Shown in pieces: positions 32,106-37,832 of a stretch of DNA of 37,832 bases. This DNA is from Anaerolineae bacterium (GTDB taxonomy: Bacteria > Chloroflexota > Anaerolineae > 4572-78 > J111). The position numbers were made by a program, and so were the translations under genes. The notes under the pieces are model-generated. The model made no database searches. It was not told the DNA's origin and saw only the letters and a list, made by a program, of their open reading frames with translations. The stretch is from contig JAHDWA010000080.1 in assembly GCA_023382535.1 (NCBI GenBank), positions 1 to 37,832 of the forward strand, read 5' to 3'. Within the stretch, counting starts at the first letter, position 1, and the number at the start of each line of letters is the position of its first letter.

Positions 32106-34345
32106 TGCTCTGTAAGTATTTGAATTCTTTGTTCCAGCAGGATACGCCCAGTTCGAGGCACGACCTCCCAGGCCAGCAAAGCCGCGCCGAGAATGATCAG
32201 CGTATCGCCGGGGAGCCGCAGTTCGTTCAACAGGAATACCAGCGGCTGCTCGTAAAAAGCCAGCGATCGGGCGAAGGCGTAGTTCACCTGTACTGCTTCT
32301 AGCAATTGTAGCACCCCAACAGGAACCACCGAGACGACCAGCATCAGCGCCAGACCGAGGTTGAGCAGCCAGAAACCAAGCTGAAGCCGCCGTTCGTTCC
32401 AGTTACCCACTCCGGCGTGGCGTACCGAGTAAAGTAATAAACCCAGGGCGATAAAACCGAATCCCCCTAAAAAGGAGGCGTGCGAGTGAGCCACCGTCAG
32501 GAAAGTGCCGTGTTCGTAGTAGTTTATGACCGGCAAGTTGATCAACAGCCCCAGAATACCTGACCCGATAAACTGCCAGATGGCTCCCGCCAGAAAGAAA
32601 TAGAGGGGTAAACGGTGCTGCGTCGGCAATACCAGGGCTTTTGATTTGAGGGCGCGTAGGGCGCTGAACAGAAGCAGAAAGAGCGGCAACACCTCCAGGG
32701 TACTGAAGACACTGCCGACGCCCAGCCACATAGTTGGCTCTCCCACCCACCAGAAGTGATGGCCGATGGCCAGAAAGCCGGCTAGCAGGACCAATATTCC
32801 CTCCAGGTAGGCCGATTTCGTCACCTCCTCGCGGGTAACCAGGCGCAGGCCCGCTAAAAACCAGCCGGTCACCAACAGTTGGAAGAAGGCGAAGATCCCC
32901 TCGACCCAATGATGGACCGTCCACCAGCGCCAGAAATCAATCACCACCCAGTGGCTATCGGGTTGATAGATAAAACTGGCGAAGAAGGCTGCCGTGATAC
33001 CTCCCACAGCCAACATCAGCAAATTCAACAAGGGCCGCCAGCGTACCCGCGCGCTGGCCAACACCGATATTAGAATTGCCGTCCACAGGACGAAGCCCAG
33101 CCCGAGACCGGCTCGCCACAACCGGCCCATCTCCAGGTATTCAGTGCCTTCACTCCCAATGAAAGCCCAGGCGGGGCCGGTAAGCCAGCCCTGGATGCTG
33201 GCGTATAGGCCAACCATCGTCCCGACCACCGAAAGCGCCAGAACGACGATGGCTAGCAGAGCTACCGGACGGTGCCAGGATTTTTCCTGACCACCTAACA
33301 GCAGGGCTACATAGACCGCCCCGGCCATCCACATGCCCACCACCCAAATAATGGCCATAGTGGTATGCACAGTTCTAATGGCTTGAAAGGGCAATACCCC
33401 CATCCGTTCCAGCCCCAGCCAACCAAAGAGGCCATAGAAATCTGCCCGGGCCGCATAGGCATTGGCCAGATAACCCCCGGCCAGGGTTTGCCCCAGAAAT
33501 ACGAGCGCACAACCTGCCAGCAGAAACAGGATTGCCTTCTGTAAAAAACTTGGCGGCTGATCGGCCGATTCGGCCAACAACGGCAGCTCTGCAATCGGTT
33601 CTATCTCAACAAACATGTAGGCCAGCACGATAAGCAGCGCCAGGAGCAAGACAATCCCCAGGGTCCAGGCAGACCAGGTCAGGGTTTGCGGTGTTGGCGT
33701 TAGCCCCAGTTCTGGCAAAGGCGGAAAGTTATTGGTGTAGGAGCCGTCGCTGCCGGGACGAGGAGCCAGGCTGAACCAGGCTGTCCAGCCCACAAACGCC
33801 GCTAAAGCTTCGGCTTCTTCAGCCCGCAACGTCTGTGAGGCGACGCCCAGCTCGGGGTCGCCGGCGACAAAACGTTCCCGGTACAAATTTACGATGTCCT
33901 GATGAGCTTCGGCCCAAAGGACTGGAATCTCCGCCTGATGATCTACAAGTTTGGTCGAGCGGGCCACGGCCTTCACCTGCGCCAGCGCCTGCTCCCGCTG
34001 CTCCGGGGTTAACTCGGCCGAGGGGAGGCCAAAATCTTGCTGAGCTAAACGCTCAAGGAGCCCATCTCGCAGCAAGGCCAGGTATTCCGCCGTAAAATCA
34101 GGCCCAAAGTAACTGCCATTACCCAGCAGGGTGCCAAATCCCATTAAATTTTTTTGCTGGAAGGCGGTCTGCCCAGCTTTAATATCTGAACGGGTAAAAA
34201 GCGTCTGCCCATCCTGAGCGACAAATGCCTCAGGTAACGGCGGTAGCGAGTGGTAAGTCTGGACCGTGCCCCACAGGAGAACGGCAGCGCTCACCACGAT
34301 GACAAAAAGCAACAGATAGTTCATTTGACGTATCGTTAAGCGCAT
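32102..34345 (-). CDS. norZ: Quinol-dependent nitric oxide reductase-like heme-copper family protein
   Basis: A 747-aa integral membrane protein. One N-terminal helix (10-30) is followed by a cytochrome c-like extracytoplasmic domain without CxxCH (about 31-215; [15 protein letters not shown]) and then about 13 helices. Metal-ligand regions match the NO reductase branch: [11 protein letters not shown] (heme b), [10 protein letters not shown] with the non-heme-iron Glu, [10 protein letters not shown] with two His, and [12 protein letters not shown]. The second Glu usually found after VEG (VEGxxE) is Ala here. It reduces NO to N2O using quinol. AGGAG lies nine bases before the ATG. It is coupled to the type II NADH dehydrogenase. 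The exact NOR subtype is uncertain. Confidence 0.88.
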   Translation of the reverse strand: MRLTIRQMNYLLLFVIVVSAAVLLWGTVQTYHSLPPLPEAFVAQDGQTLFTRSDIKAGQTAFQQKNLMGFGTLLGNGSYFGPDFTAEYLALLRDGLLERLAQQDFGLPSAELTPEQREQALAQVKAVARSTKLVDHQAEIPVLWAEAHQDIVNLYRERFVAGDPELGVASQTLRAEEAEALAAFVGWTAWFSLAPRPGSDGSYTNNFPPLPELGLTPTPQTLTWSAWTLGIVLLLALLIVLAYMFVEIEPIAELPLLAESADQPPSFLQKAILFLLAGCALVFLGQTLAGGYLANAYAARADFYGLFGWLGLERMGVLPFQAIRTVHTTMAIIWVVGMWMAGAVYVALLLGGQEKSWHRPVALLAIVVLALSVVGTMVGLYASIQGWLTGPAWAFIGSEGTEYLEMGRLWRAGLGLGFVLWTAILISVLASARVRWRPLLNLLMLAVGGITAAFFASFIYQPDSHWVVIDFWRWWTVHHWVEGIFAFFQLLVTGWFLAGLRLVTREEVTKSAYLEGILVLLAGFLAIGHHFWWVGEPTMWLGVGSVFSTLEVLPLFLLLFSALRALKSKALVLPTQHRLPLYFFLAGAIWQFIGSGILGLLINLPVINYYEHGTFLTVAHSHASFLGGFGFIALGLLLYSVRHAGVGNWNERRLQLGFWLLNLGLALMLVVSVVPVGVLQLLEAVQVNYAFARSLAFYEQPLVFLLNELRLPGDTLIILGAALLAWEVVPRTGRILLEQRIQILTEQ

Positions 34346-34377
34346 TCGATTTTTCTCCTATTCTCATAGAGATGCAG

Positions 34378-34393
34378 GTGATGACATCATCAC
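34378..34393. promoter_or_regulatory. Palindrome upstream of the NO reductase gene
   Basis: GTGATGA and TCATCAC flank CA, a perfect 7-base inverted repeat ending 33 bases before the reductase ATG. Its size and place suit an operator for a dimeric regulator such as the Crp/Fnr protein at 36219-36983. The assignment is inference. Confidence 0.5.
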
Positions 34394-34421
34394 TCTAAGA
34401 AAGAAGTAATTCCGATACCGA

Positions 34422-35396
34422 TTAGACTTTGGAAACTTCGAGTTGCGTCCAGATTTTGAGAGCGATGCCCCGCAGGATCAACCCGGCTTGAGAGTCGGGC
34501 TGTAAAACAGCAGGCAATCCTTGATCACCGCCCTCGCGCACTTCTGTTCCCATAGGAATCTCGCCTAGCAGAGGAATGTTCAGCGCCTCGGCCAGGCTCG
34601 CTCCCCCTTTCTGTCCGAACAAGTAGTGCGAGGTGTGGCACGTGGGGCAGGCAAAATAACTCATATTCTCCACTAACCCCAGCACCGGCGTCTCAAACCC
34701 ACGGAACATACTGACCGCCCGGCGGGCATCATCCAGGGCTATCTCTTGCGGGGTGACGACGACCACCGCGCCATCCGGCCGCGTCCGTTGCGCCAGCGAG
34801 ATGACCACATCGCCGGTGCCGGGCGGTAAATCCGCTATCAGCACATCCAGTTCACCCCAGGCCACGTCGGTCATGAATTGGCGGATCAGTTTATCGGTCA
34901 GGGGCCCGCGCCAGGTGATCGACTCGTCCGGTTTGACCAGCAGTCCCAACGACACCAGCCGCAGGCCATAGACTTGAGCCGGAACAAGTTTACCATTCAA
35001 CGAGGGTGGCAGTCGGGCGACACCCAGCATGCGCGGCACGTTCGGGCCATAAACATCCGCATCCATCAGCCCGACACGCAAGCCTTGTTGGGCCAAGGCC
35101 ACGGCCAGGTTGACCGCCACAGTCGATTTGCCGACGCCCCCTTTGCCGCTACCTACCGCCAGCACATAGCGAATGCCGGGTCGCTCCAGCACCGTTGAGG
35201 CCATCTGCGCCTGAATCGAGACCGGCTGTGCCGCCTCCAGGCGCAGCTTTTTTATCCCAGGCATTTCCTGGATGGCCCGGTGGACCGCCCCGGCAATAGC
35301 CTCTTGGGTCTCGCGGGCCAGATGGCTTATATCCAGAGTAATGGTGACACTCTCTGCCTGGGTAGTCACGCGTTGGACCAGGCCAAAAGAAACCAC
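34422..35396 (-). CDS. Mrp/ApbC-type Fe-S cluster carrier ATPase (N-terminus disrupted)
   Basis: A P-loop ATPase that carries and delivers Fe-S clusters. Walker A is GSGKGGVGKST (82-92), with MDADVYGPNVP and DLPPGTGD after it. The CxxC pair CPTC lies near residue 235. The longest ORF starts at a GTG (35396), but the 19 codons before it in the same frame encode KDQVWQRLKTVPYPGYSRD, a normal Mrp N-terminus. It is joined to an ATG at 35463 only if one base is skipped after the third codon. The stop of the DUF59 gene overlaps that ATG (TAATG). The gene is otherwise intact. Confidence 0.87.
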   Translation of the reverse strand: MVSFGLVQRVTTQAESVTITLDISHLARETQEAIAGAVHRAIQEMPGIKKLRLEAAQPVSIQAQMASTVLERPGIRYVLAVGSGKGGVGKSTVAVNLAVALAQQGLRVGLMDADVYGPNVPRMLGVARLPPSLNGKLVPAQVYGLRLVSLGLLVKPDESITWRGPLTDKLIRQFMTDVAWGELDVLIADLPPGTGDVVISLAQRTRPDGAVVVVTPQEIALDDARRAVSMFRGFETPVLGLVENMSYFACPTCHTSHYLFGQKGGASLAEALNIPLLGEIPMGTEVREGGDQGLPAVLQPDSQAGLILRGIALKIWTQLEVSKV

Positions 35397-35463
35397 ATCC
35401 CGGCTGTAACCCGGATACGGGACTGTTTTGAGCCGCTGCCAGACTTGATCTTTAGCTCAACAT
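35397..35463 (-). other. Apparent +1 frameshift at the start of mrp
   Basis: From the ATG at 35463: ATG TTG AGC, then TAA. Skipping the T at 35454 gives AAA GAT CAA GTC TGG and reads without a stop into the Mrp frame, producing MLSKDQVWQRLKTVPYPGY. The site AGC-TAA-A resembles the logic of a programmed shift at a stop codon, but a one-base insertion or a sequencing error explains it equally well. Confidence 0.7.
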
Positions 35464-35768
35464 TAGCTTATCCACCCCAACGCTGCTTTTCCCTCGTCGG
35501 ACATCAGCCCGGGATGCCAGGGTGGCTCCCAGACCAGCTTGAGGTTGACCGACTCGACCTCGGCAATTTGTTGCCAGAGGGCCGCTTCGACCATCTCGAT
35601 CAAATAGCCGCTCAACGGGCAGGCTGGGGTGGTCATAGTCATGGCCAGCTCGACATGACTACCCTGGACCTCAAGGCTGTAGATCAGTCCCAAATCTACA
35701 ATATTCAGACCCAACTCCGGGTCAATCACCTGGCGCAGCGCTTGCTGCACCTGTTCTTGCGAAATCAT
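35463..35768 (-). CDS. SufT-like DUF59 / MIP18 Fe-S assembly factor
   Basis: A 101-aa protein of the metal-sulfur cluster assembly factor family. VIDPELGLNIVDLGLIYSLEV (14-34) and TMTTPACPLSGYL (44-56) with the reactive Cys50 are typical; VWEPPWHPGLMSDEGKAALG near the end is the usual closing motif. GAGGC lies five bases before the ATG. It is encoded upstream of the Mrp ATPase with which it overlaps by one base; many Mrp proteins carry this domain at their own N-terminus. The pair would act in maturing or repairing Fe-S proteins, fitting the NO-stress context. Confidence 0.92.
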   Translation of the reverse strand: MISQEQVQQALRQVIDPELGLNIVDLGLIYSLEVQGSHVELAMTMTTPACPLSGYLIEMVEAALWQQIAEVESVNLKLVWEPPWHPGLMSDEGKAALGWIS

Positions 35769-35843
35769 TTCTGCCTCATTTAAATAATTGTTTGCTTGAC
35801 AGTCATGCTGGGCGGAGTCTGGATCCTCCCTGTCCTTAAAACA

Positions 35844-36074
35844 TTATTGATCTTCCTGATCTTCTGCCGTAAACAAAATAGCTTGCTGCAACTCCTTGAT
35901 AAAGAGGTCCAGGTTTAGCTGGTAGATCAGGGTAATATCGGTTAGAGTCTCAAAAGGAGCCATCACACACCCTACGCAGGCTAGACGATGGCGTAAAAAG
36001 ACCGGGACGGTTTGCGGCCAGCGGGACAATATTTCGGCTACGGTGAGATCGGCACTGATGGAGGGAGGGTCCAT
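35844..36074 (-). CDS. DUF1858-domain small protein
   Basis: A 76-aa DUF1858-type protein. DLTVAEILSRWPQTVPVFLRHRLACVGCVMAPFETL (9-44) shows the family pattern with the CVGC pair (Cys33, Cys36). The same domain occurs at the N-terminus of Fe-S repair (RIC/ScdA) proteins. An acidic tail follows. AAGGAT lies eight bases before the ATG. It is the first gene of the DUF1858/DUF59/mrp/NO-reductase group, and its promoter region holds the TTTGCA palindrome at 36145-36162. Confidence 0.85.
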   Translation of the reverse strand: MDPPSISADLTVAEILSRWPQTVPVFLRHRLACVGCVMAPFETLTDITLIYQLNLDLFIKELQQAILFTAEDQEDQ

Positions 36075-36144
36075 TGTAAAATCCTTGACTAGTAGACTTT
36101 CACTTATCTACATTCTCAAGGATACCTTAAATAGGCCAGGGCGT

Positions 36145-36162
36145 CTTTGCATTTTTGCAAAG
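36145..36162. promoter_or_regulatory. CTTTGCA-TTTT-TGCAAAG palindrome upstream of DUF1858
   Basis: A perfect 7-base inverted repeat with a 4-base spacer lies 71-88 bases before the DUF1858 start and just after the Crp/Fnr gene. Size and symmetry match sites of Crp/Fnr-type dimers. It may be the operator of the adjacent regulator; this is inference. Confidence 0.5.
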
Positions 36163-36218
36163 AGGCCGGCTGAAGTTATTCGCTGCGACTCAAAAACCGG
36201 GCTAAAGGAGCGATAGCC

Positions 36219-36983
36219 TCAAAGTTCGGGTGATAGAGGGGCTGGAGGTAAGTCTTCGGCAACGGCCACCAGGCCGTGGGGGAAGCGAATCAGTATCCGT
36301 TCCCGCCCGGCCTCAATCAGGCCGCGCTGTTCCCACTGGCTCAGGATCCGGCTGACCTGGTACAGATTGGTCCCGGTCATTTCGGCCAGGCTTTGACGCG
36401 ATAGAGGTAAATCAAGCAAAACTCCCCCTGCTACCTTACGCCCGACTTGCCGCACCAGGCGCAGCACGGCGCGAGCCACCCGGCGTTCGACCCGCTCCGT
36501 AGCCAATTCCCGATAGCTATCCTGCAATTCGCGAATGCGTCCGGTTAGCAGGTGTAAGGCGTTGAGCGCCAGGCGAGGGTAACGTTCCATCAATTGGGCG
36601 ATGGTGGGACCGGCCCAAGCTAGGGCCAGGCAATCTTCTACGGCCTGAGCCGAGGCCGGATAGGTGGACTCGCTCAGAGCGGCCACAGCGCCAAGCATCT
36701 CGCCGGGCAGAAAAAAACGCAGCAGAACTTGCTGGCCATCCGGTGTTAGCTGGGTAAGTCTAAGCTTACCCTGGTTAAGCACGTAGAGCGTAGTCGCTGG
36801 ATCTTCCTGGCGAAAGAAGAAGTGGCCCTGCTCGACCCGGCAAGGCCGGACGCGTTCAGCCACATCTTGAAGTTCGTTCTCAGCCAGACCTTGAAAGAGA
36901 CGAACTTGGGTCAGGAAATGGGTTAAGACGGAGGGTGTCATCAGACTCCTCGCTGAGTCTTGAACCGATGTGGGGATCGCCAT
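36219..36983 (-). CDS. Crp/Fnr-family transcription regulator
   Basis: A 254-aa regulator. Residues about 20-150 form the cyclic-nucleotide-type beta-roll (LTQLTPDGQQVLLRFFLPGEMLGAVAALSE), followed by the dimer helix (LMERYPRLALNALHLLTGRIRELQDSYREL) and a winged helix (LSRQSLAEMTGTNLYQVSRILSQWEQRGLI). The N-terminal cysteines of oxygen-sensing FNR are absent, and no heme motif is obvious, so the signal is unknown; NO- or redox-sensing relatives (DNR/NnrR-like) are plausible given the neighbours. The start at 36983 (MAIPTSVQ) has GGAG eight bases upstream; 36941 is an alternative. Confidence 0.88.
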   Translation of the reverse strand: MAIPTSVQDSARSLMTPSVLTHFLTQVRLFQGLAENELQDVAERVRPCRVEQGHFFFRQEDPATTLYVLNQGKLRLTQLTPDGQQVLLRFFLPGEMLGAVAALSESTYPASAQAVEDCLALAWAGPTIAQLMERYPRLALNALHLLTGRIRELQDSYRELATERVERRVARAVLRLVRQVGRKVAGGVLLDLPLSRQSLAEMTGTNLYQVSRILSQWEQRGLIEAGRERILIRFPHGLVAVAEDLPPAPLSPEL

Positions 36984-37016
36984 TGCCCTTGCTCCTCTCA
37001 TCTGGCCCTACCCTTT

Positions 37017-37478
37017 CTATGGCTGATGCGCCGGCTGGTAAGTACCGGGTACGGTTCGAAAGCTGATGCTCAGTCGGTTCCAGCCATTGATGGCGATAAT
37101 AGCCATGGTCAGGTCTACCAGTTCCTTCTCGGTAAATTGCTGCCGGACCAGCGCGTACACCTCATCCGGAACGTGGTCTTTGGCCACTTCCGTCACTGCC
37201 TCGGTCCAGGCCAGGGCTGCCCGCTCGCGCTCGGTGAAAAACGGCGTTTCCTCCCAGGCGTTGAGGGCGTACAGACGTTGTTCGCTTTCACCCCTGGCTC
37301 GGGCATCCTTGGTGTGCATATCAATACAGTAGGCGCAGCCGTTAATTTGGGAGGTTCGGGTCTTGACCAATTCAAGGAGCGATGGCTCCAGGCCACTTTG
37401 TTGCACATAAGTCTCCAGTTCACGCATGGCCCTGTATGCCGCAGGCGCGATCTTCTTATACTCAAGCCGTGATTGCAT
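37017..37478 (-). CDS. AhpD-like carboxymuconolactone decarboxylase-family protein (second copy)
   Basis: A 153-aa AhpD-fold protein. The redox motif is NGCAYCIDMHTKDARARGESEQRL with Cys48 and Cys51 and the downstream His, and ERAALAWTEAVTEVAKDHVPDEVYALVRQQFTEKELVDLTMAIIAINGWNR follows, as in the larger peroxidase-related branch. AAGGAGAG lies eight bases before the ATG. It is a different subgroup from the 115-aa protein at 23209, so they are not simple copies. It sits downstream of a decayed reductase tail and upstream of the Crp/Fnr gene. Confidence 0.9.
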   Translation of the reverse strand: MQSRLEYKKIAPAAYRAMRELETYVQQSGLEPSLLELVKTRTSQINGCAYCIDMHTKDARARGESEQRLYALNAWEETPFFTERERAALAWTEAVTEVAKDHVPDEVYALVRQQFTEKELVDLTMAIIAINGWNRLSISFRTVPGTYQPAHQP

Positions 37479-37621
37479 TTGAATTCTCTCCTTTCAGCTA
37501 CATATTCAATAAATTTCTGGCGGCCGCCTTTTAGATTCTCAGGCTTCAATAGGCCAGGTTCACCAATCAGGCGCCGAACAGCATCTACCTGCCCCCAGAC
37601 TTCCCACAATAGTACCCCGTT
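37479..37621 (-). pseudogene. C-terminal remnant of an FAD-dependent oxidoreductase
   Basis: In one frame just upstream of the AhpD-like gene, about 35 codons read NGVLLWEVWGQVDAVRRLIGEPGLLKPENLKG, clearly related to the C-terminus of the intact reductase at 23596-24774 (RGVILWNVWGQVEAARSLIAEPG). There is a stop just before it, no start, and the frame runs on into the AhpD-like gene. Only the tail of the original gene is left. Confidence 0.8.
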
Positions 37622-37823
37622 ATCTTACCCGGCTGGACATCCAGGCTGGAGGGTCACTGGCGGGGAACGTTTCCCAAACCGCTTCATCTATAATGTCGGT
37701 TGGATCAATCGCGTCACCTGGTTGTTCTTGCCATCCCTGTTCGAACGGATTCCTGCTTTCGGTTTCAAGTCCGGTTTGGTTATCTCTATAAGCGAGGTGC
37801 TGCCCGGTTAGACCTCGATACAA
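37620..37823 (-). CDS. Small FPASDPPAW-motif protein, possibly truncated at window edge
   Basis: A 67-aa polar protein ending in DEAVWETFPASDPPAWMSSRVR. The E-x-F-P-A-S-D-P-P-A-W motif at the C-terminus is a widespread small-protein signature of unknown function. The predicted start is a TTG at 37823 close to the window end; the frame stays open to the edge, so the real start may lie outside. Its stop lies directly before the decayed reductase tail. Confidence 0.6.
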   Translation of the reverse strand: MYRGLTGQHLAYRDNQTGLETESRNPFEQGWQEQPGDAIDPTDIIDEAVWETFPASDPPAWMSSRVR

Positions 37824-37832
37824 TAGGTAACT

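Noticed and set aside
1..37832. tRNA or rRNA genes
   Set aside because: I recognised no tRNA or rRNA sequence, but I could not run a covariance search, so short RNAs may be missed.

Overview
The window looks like a chromosomal stretch from a GAF- and two-component-rich bacterium, most likely a Chloroflexota (Anaerolineae/Ardenticatenia-like) lineage. This is inferred from the mix of families: large GAF sensor kinases, a fused double permease with a C-terminally extended ATPase, PA14/PKD surface proteins with a Thr/Pro linker, a quinol-type NO reductase and an IS605-type TnpB. No rRNA or taxonomic marker is present, so this is a leaning only. Almost every gene is on the minus strand; the clear exception is the membrane protein at 17180-17725.

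Layout. (1) 1-1266: OsmC peroxidase, a decayed DDE transposase, and a left edge carrying regulatory repeats. (2) 1267-4315: ABC importer (ATPase plus fused double permease) with no binding protein nearby. (3) 4421-9582: a four-gene envelope operon (beta-propeller, two small anchored proteins, and a 1039-aa SH3b/PA14x3/PKDx4 protein) that shows recent internal duplication. (4) 9583-12573: a SHOCT gene broken by an in-frame TGA, dps, a receiver-only regulator, a ParB-like small protein and a NarL-type regulator. (5) 12657-16847: a 980-aa PAS/GAF histidine kinase with a tnpB inserted just upstream. (6) 17180-22562: a DUF2179-type membrane protein, then a winged-helix/cytochrome c/CBS/PDH E1a-E1b-E2 gene train. 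(7) 22581-24774: small membrane protein, DUF488, AhpD-like protein and FAD-dependent reductase. (8) 24814-30271: diaminopropionate ammonia-lyase, small kinase, Rnk-like factor, unknown protein, and an OmpR-type regulator with its GAF kinase. (9) 30357-36983: cupin, type II NADH dehydrogenase, qNOR-like NO reductase, Mrp ATPase, SufT-like DUF59, DUF1858 and a Crp/Fnr regulator. This reads as a nitrosative-stress respiration and Fe-S repair cluster. (10) 37017-37832: a second AhpD-like gene, a decayed reductase tail and a small FPASDPPAW-type protein.

Themes. Oxidative and nitrosative stress (OsmC, Dps, two AhpD-like proteins, NO reductase, Fe-S carriers) is mixed with many sensors and regulators. 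The most notable non-coding signals are three copies of a covarying hairpin with a U-tract on the minus strand, a recurring 18-bp palindrome, and two intergenic regions 28 kb apart that share the same three TGAAAAA-type blocks with identical spacing. Two genes carry unexpected interruptions: SHOCT (TGA) and mrp (+1 shift after codon 3).
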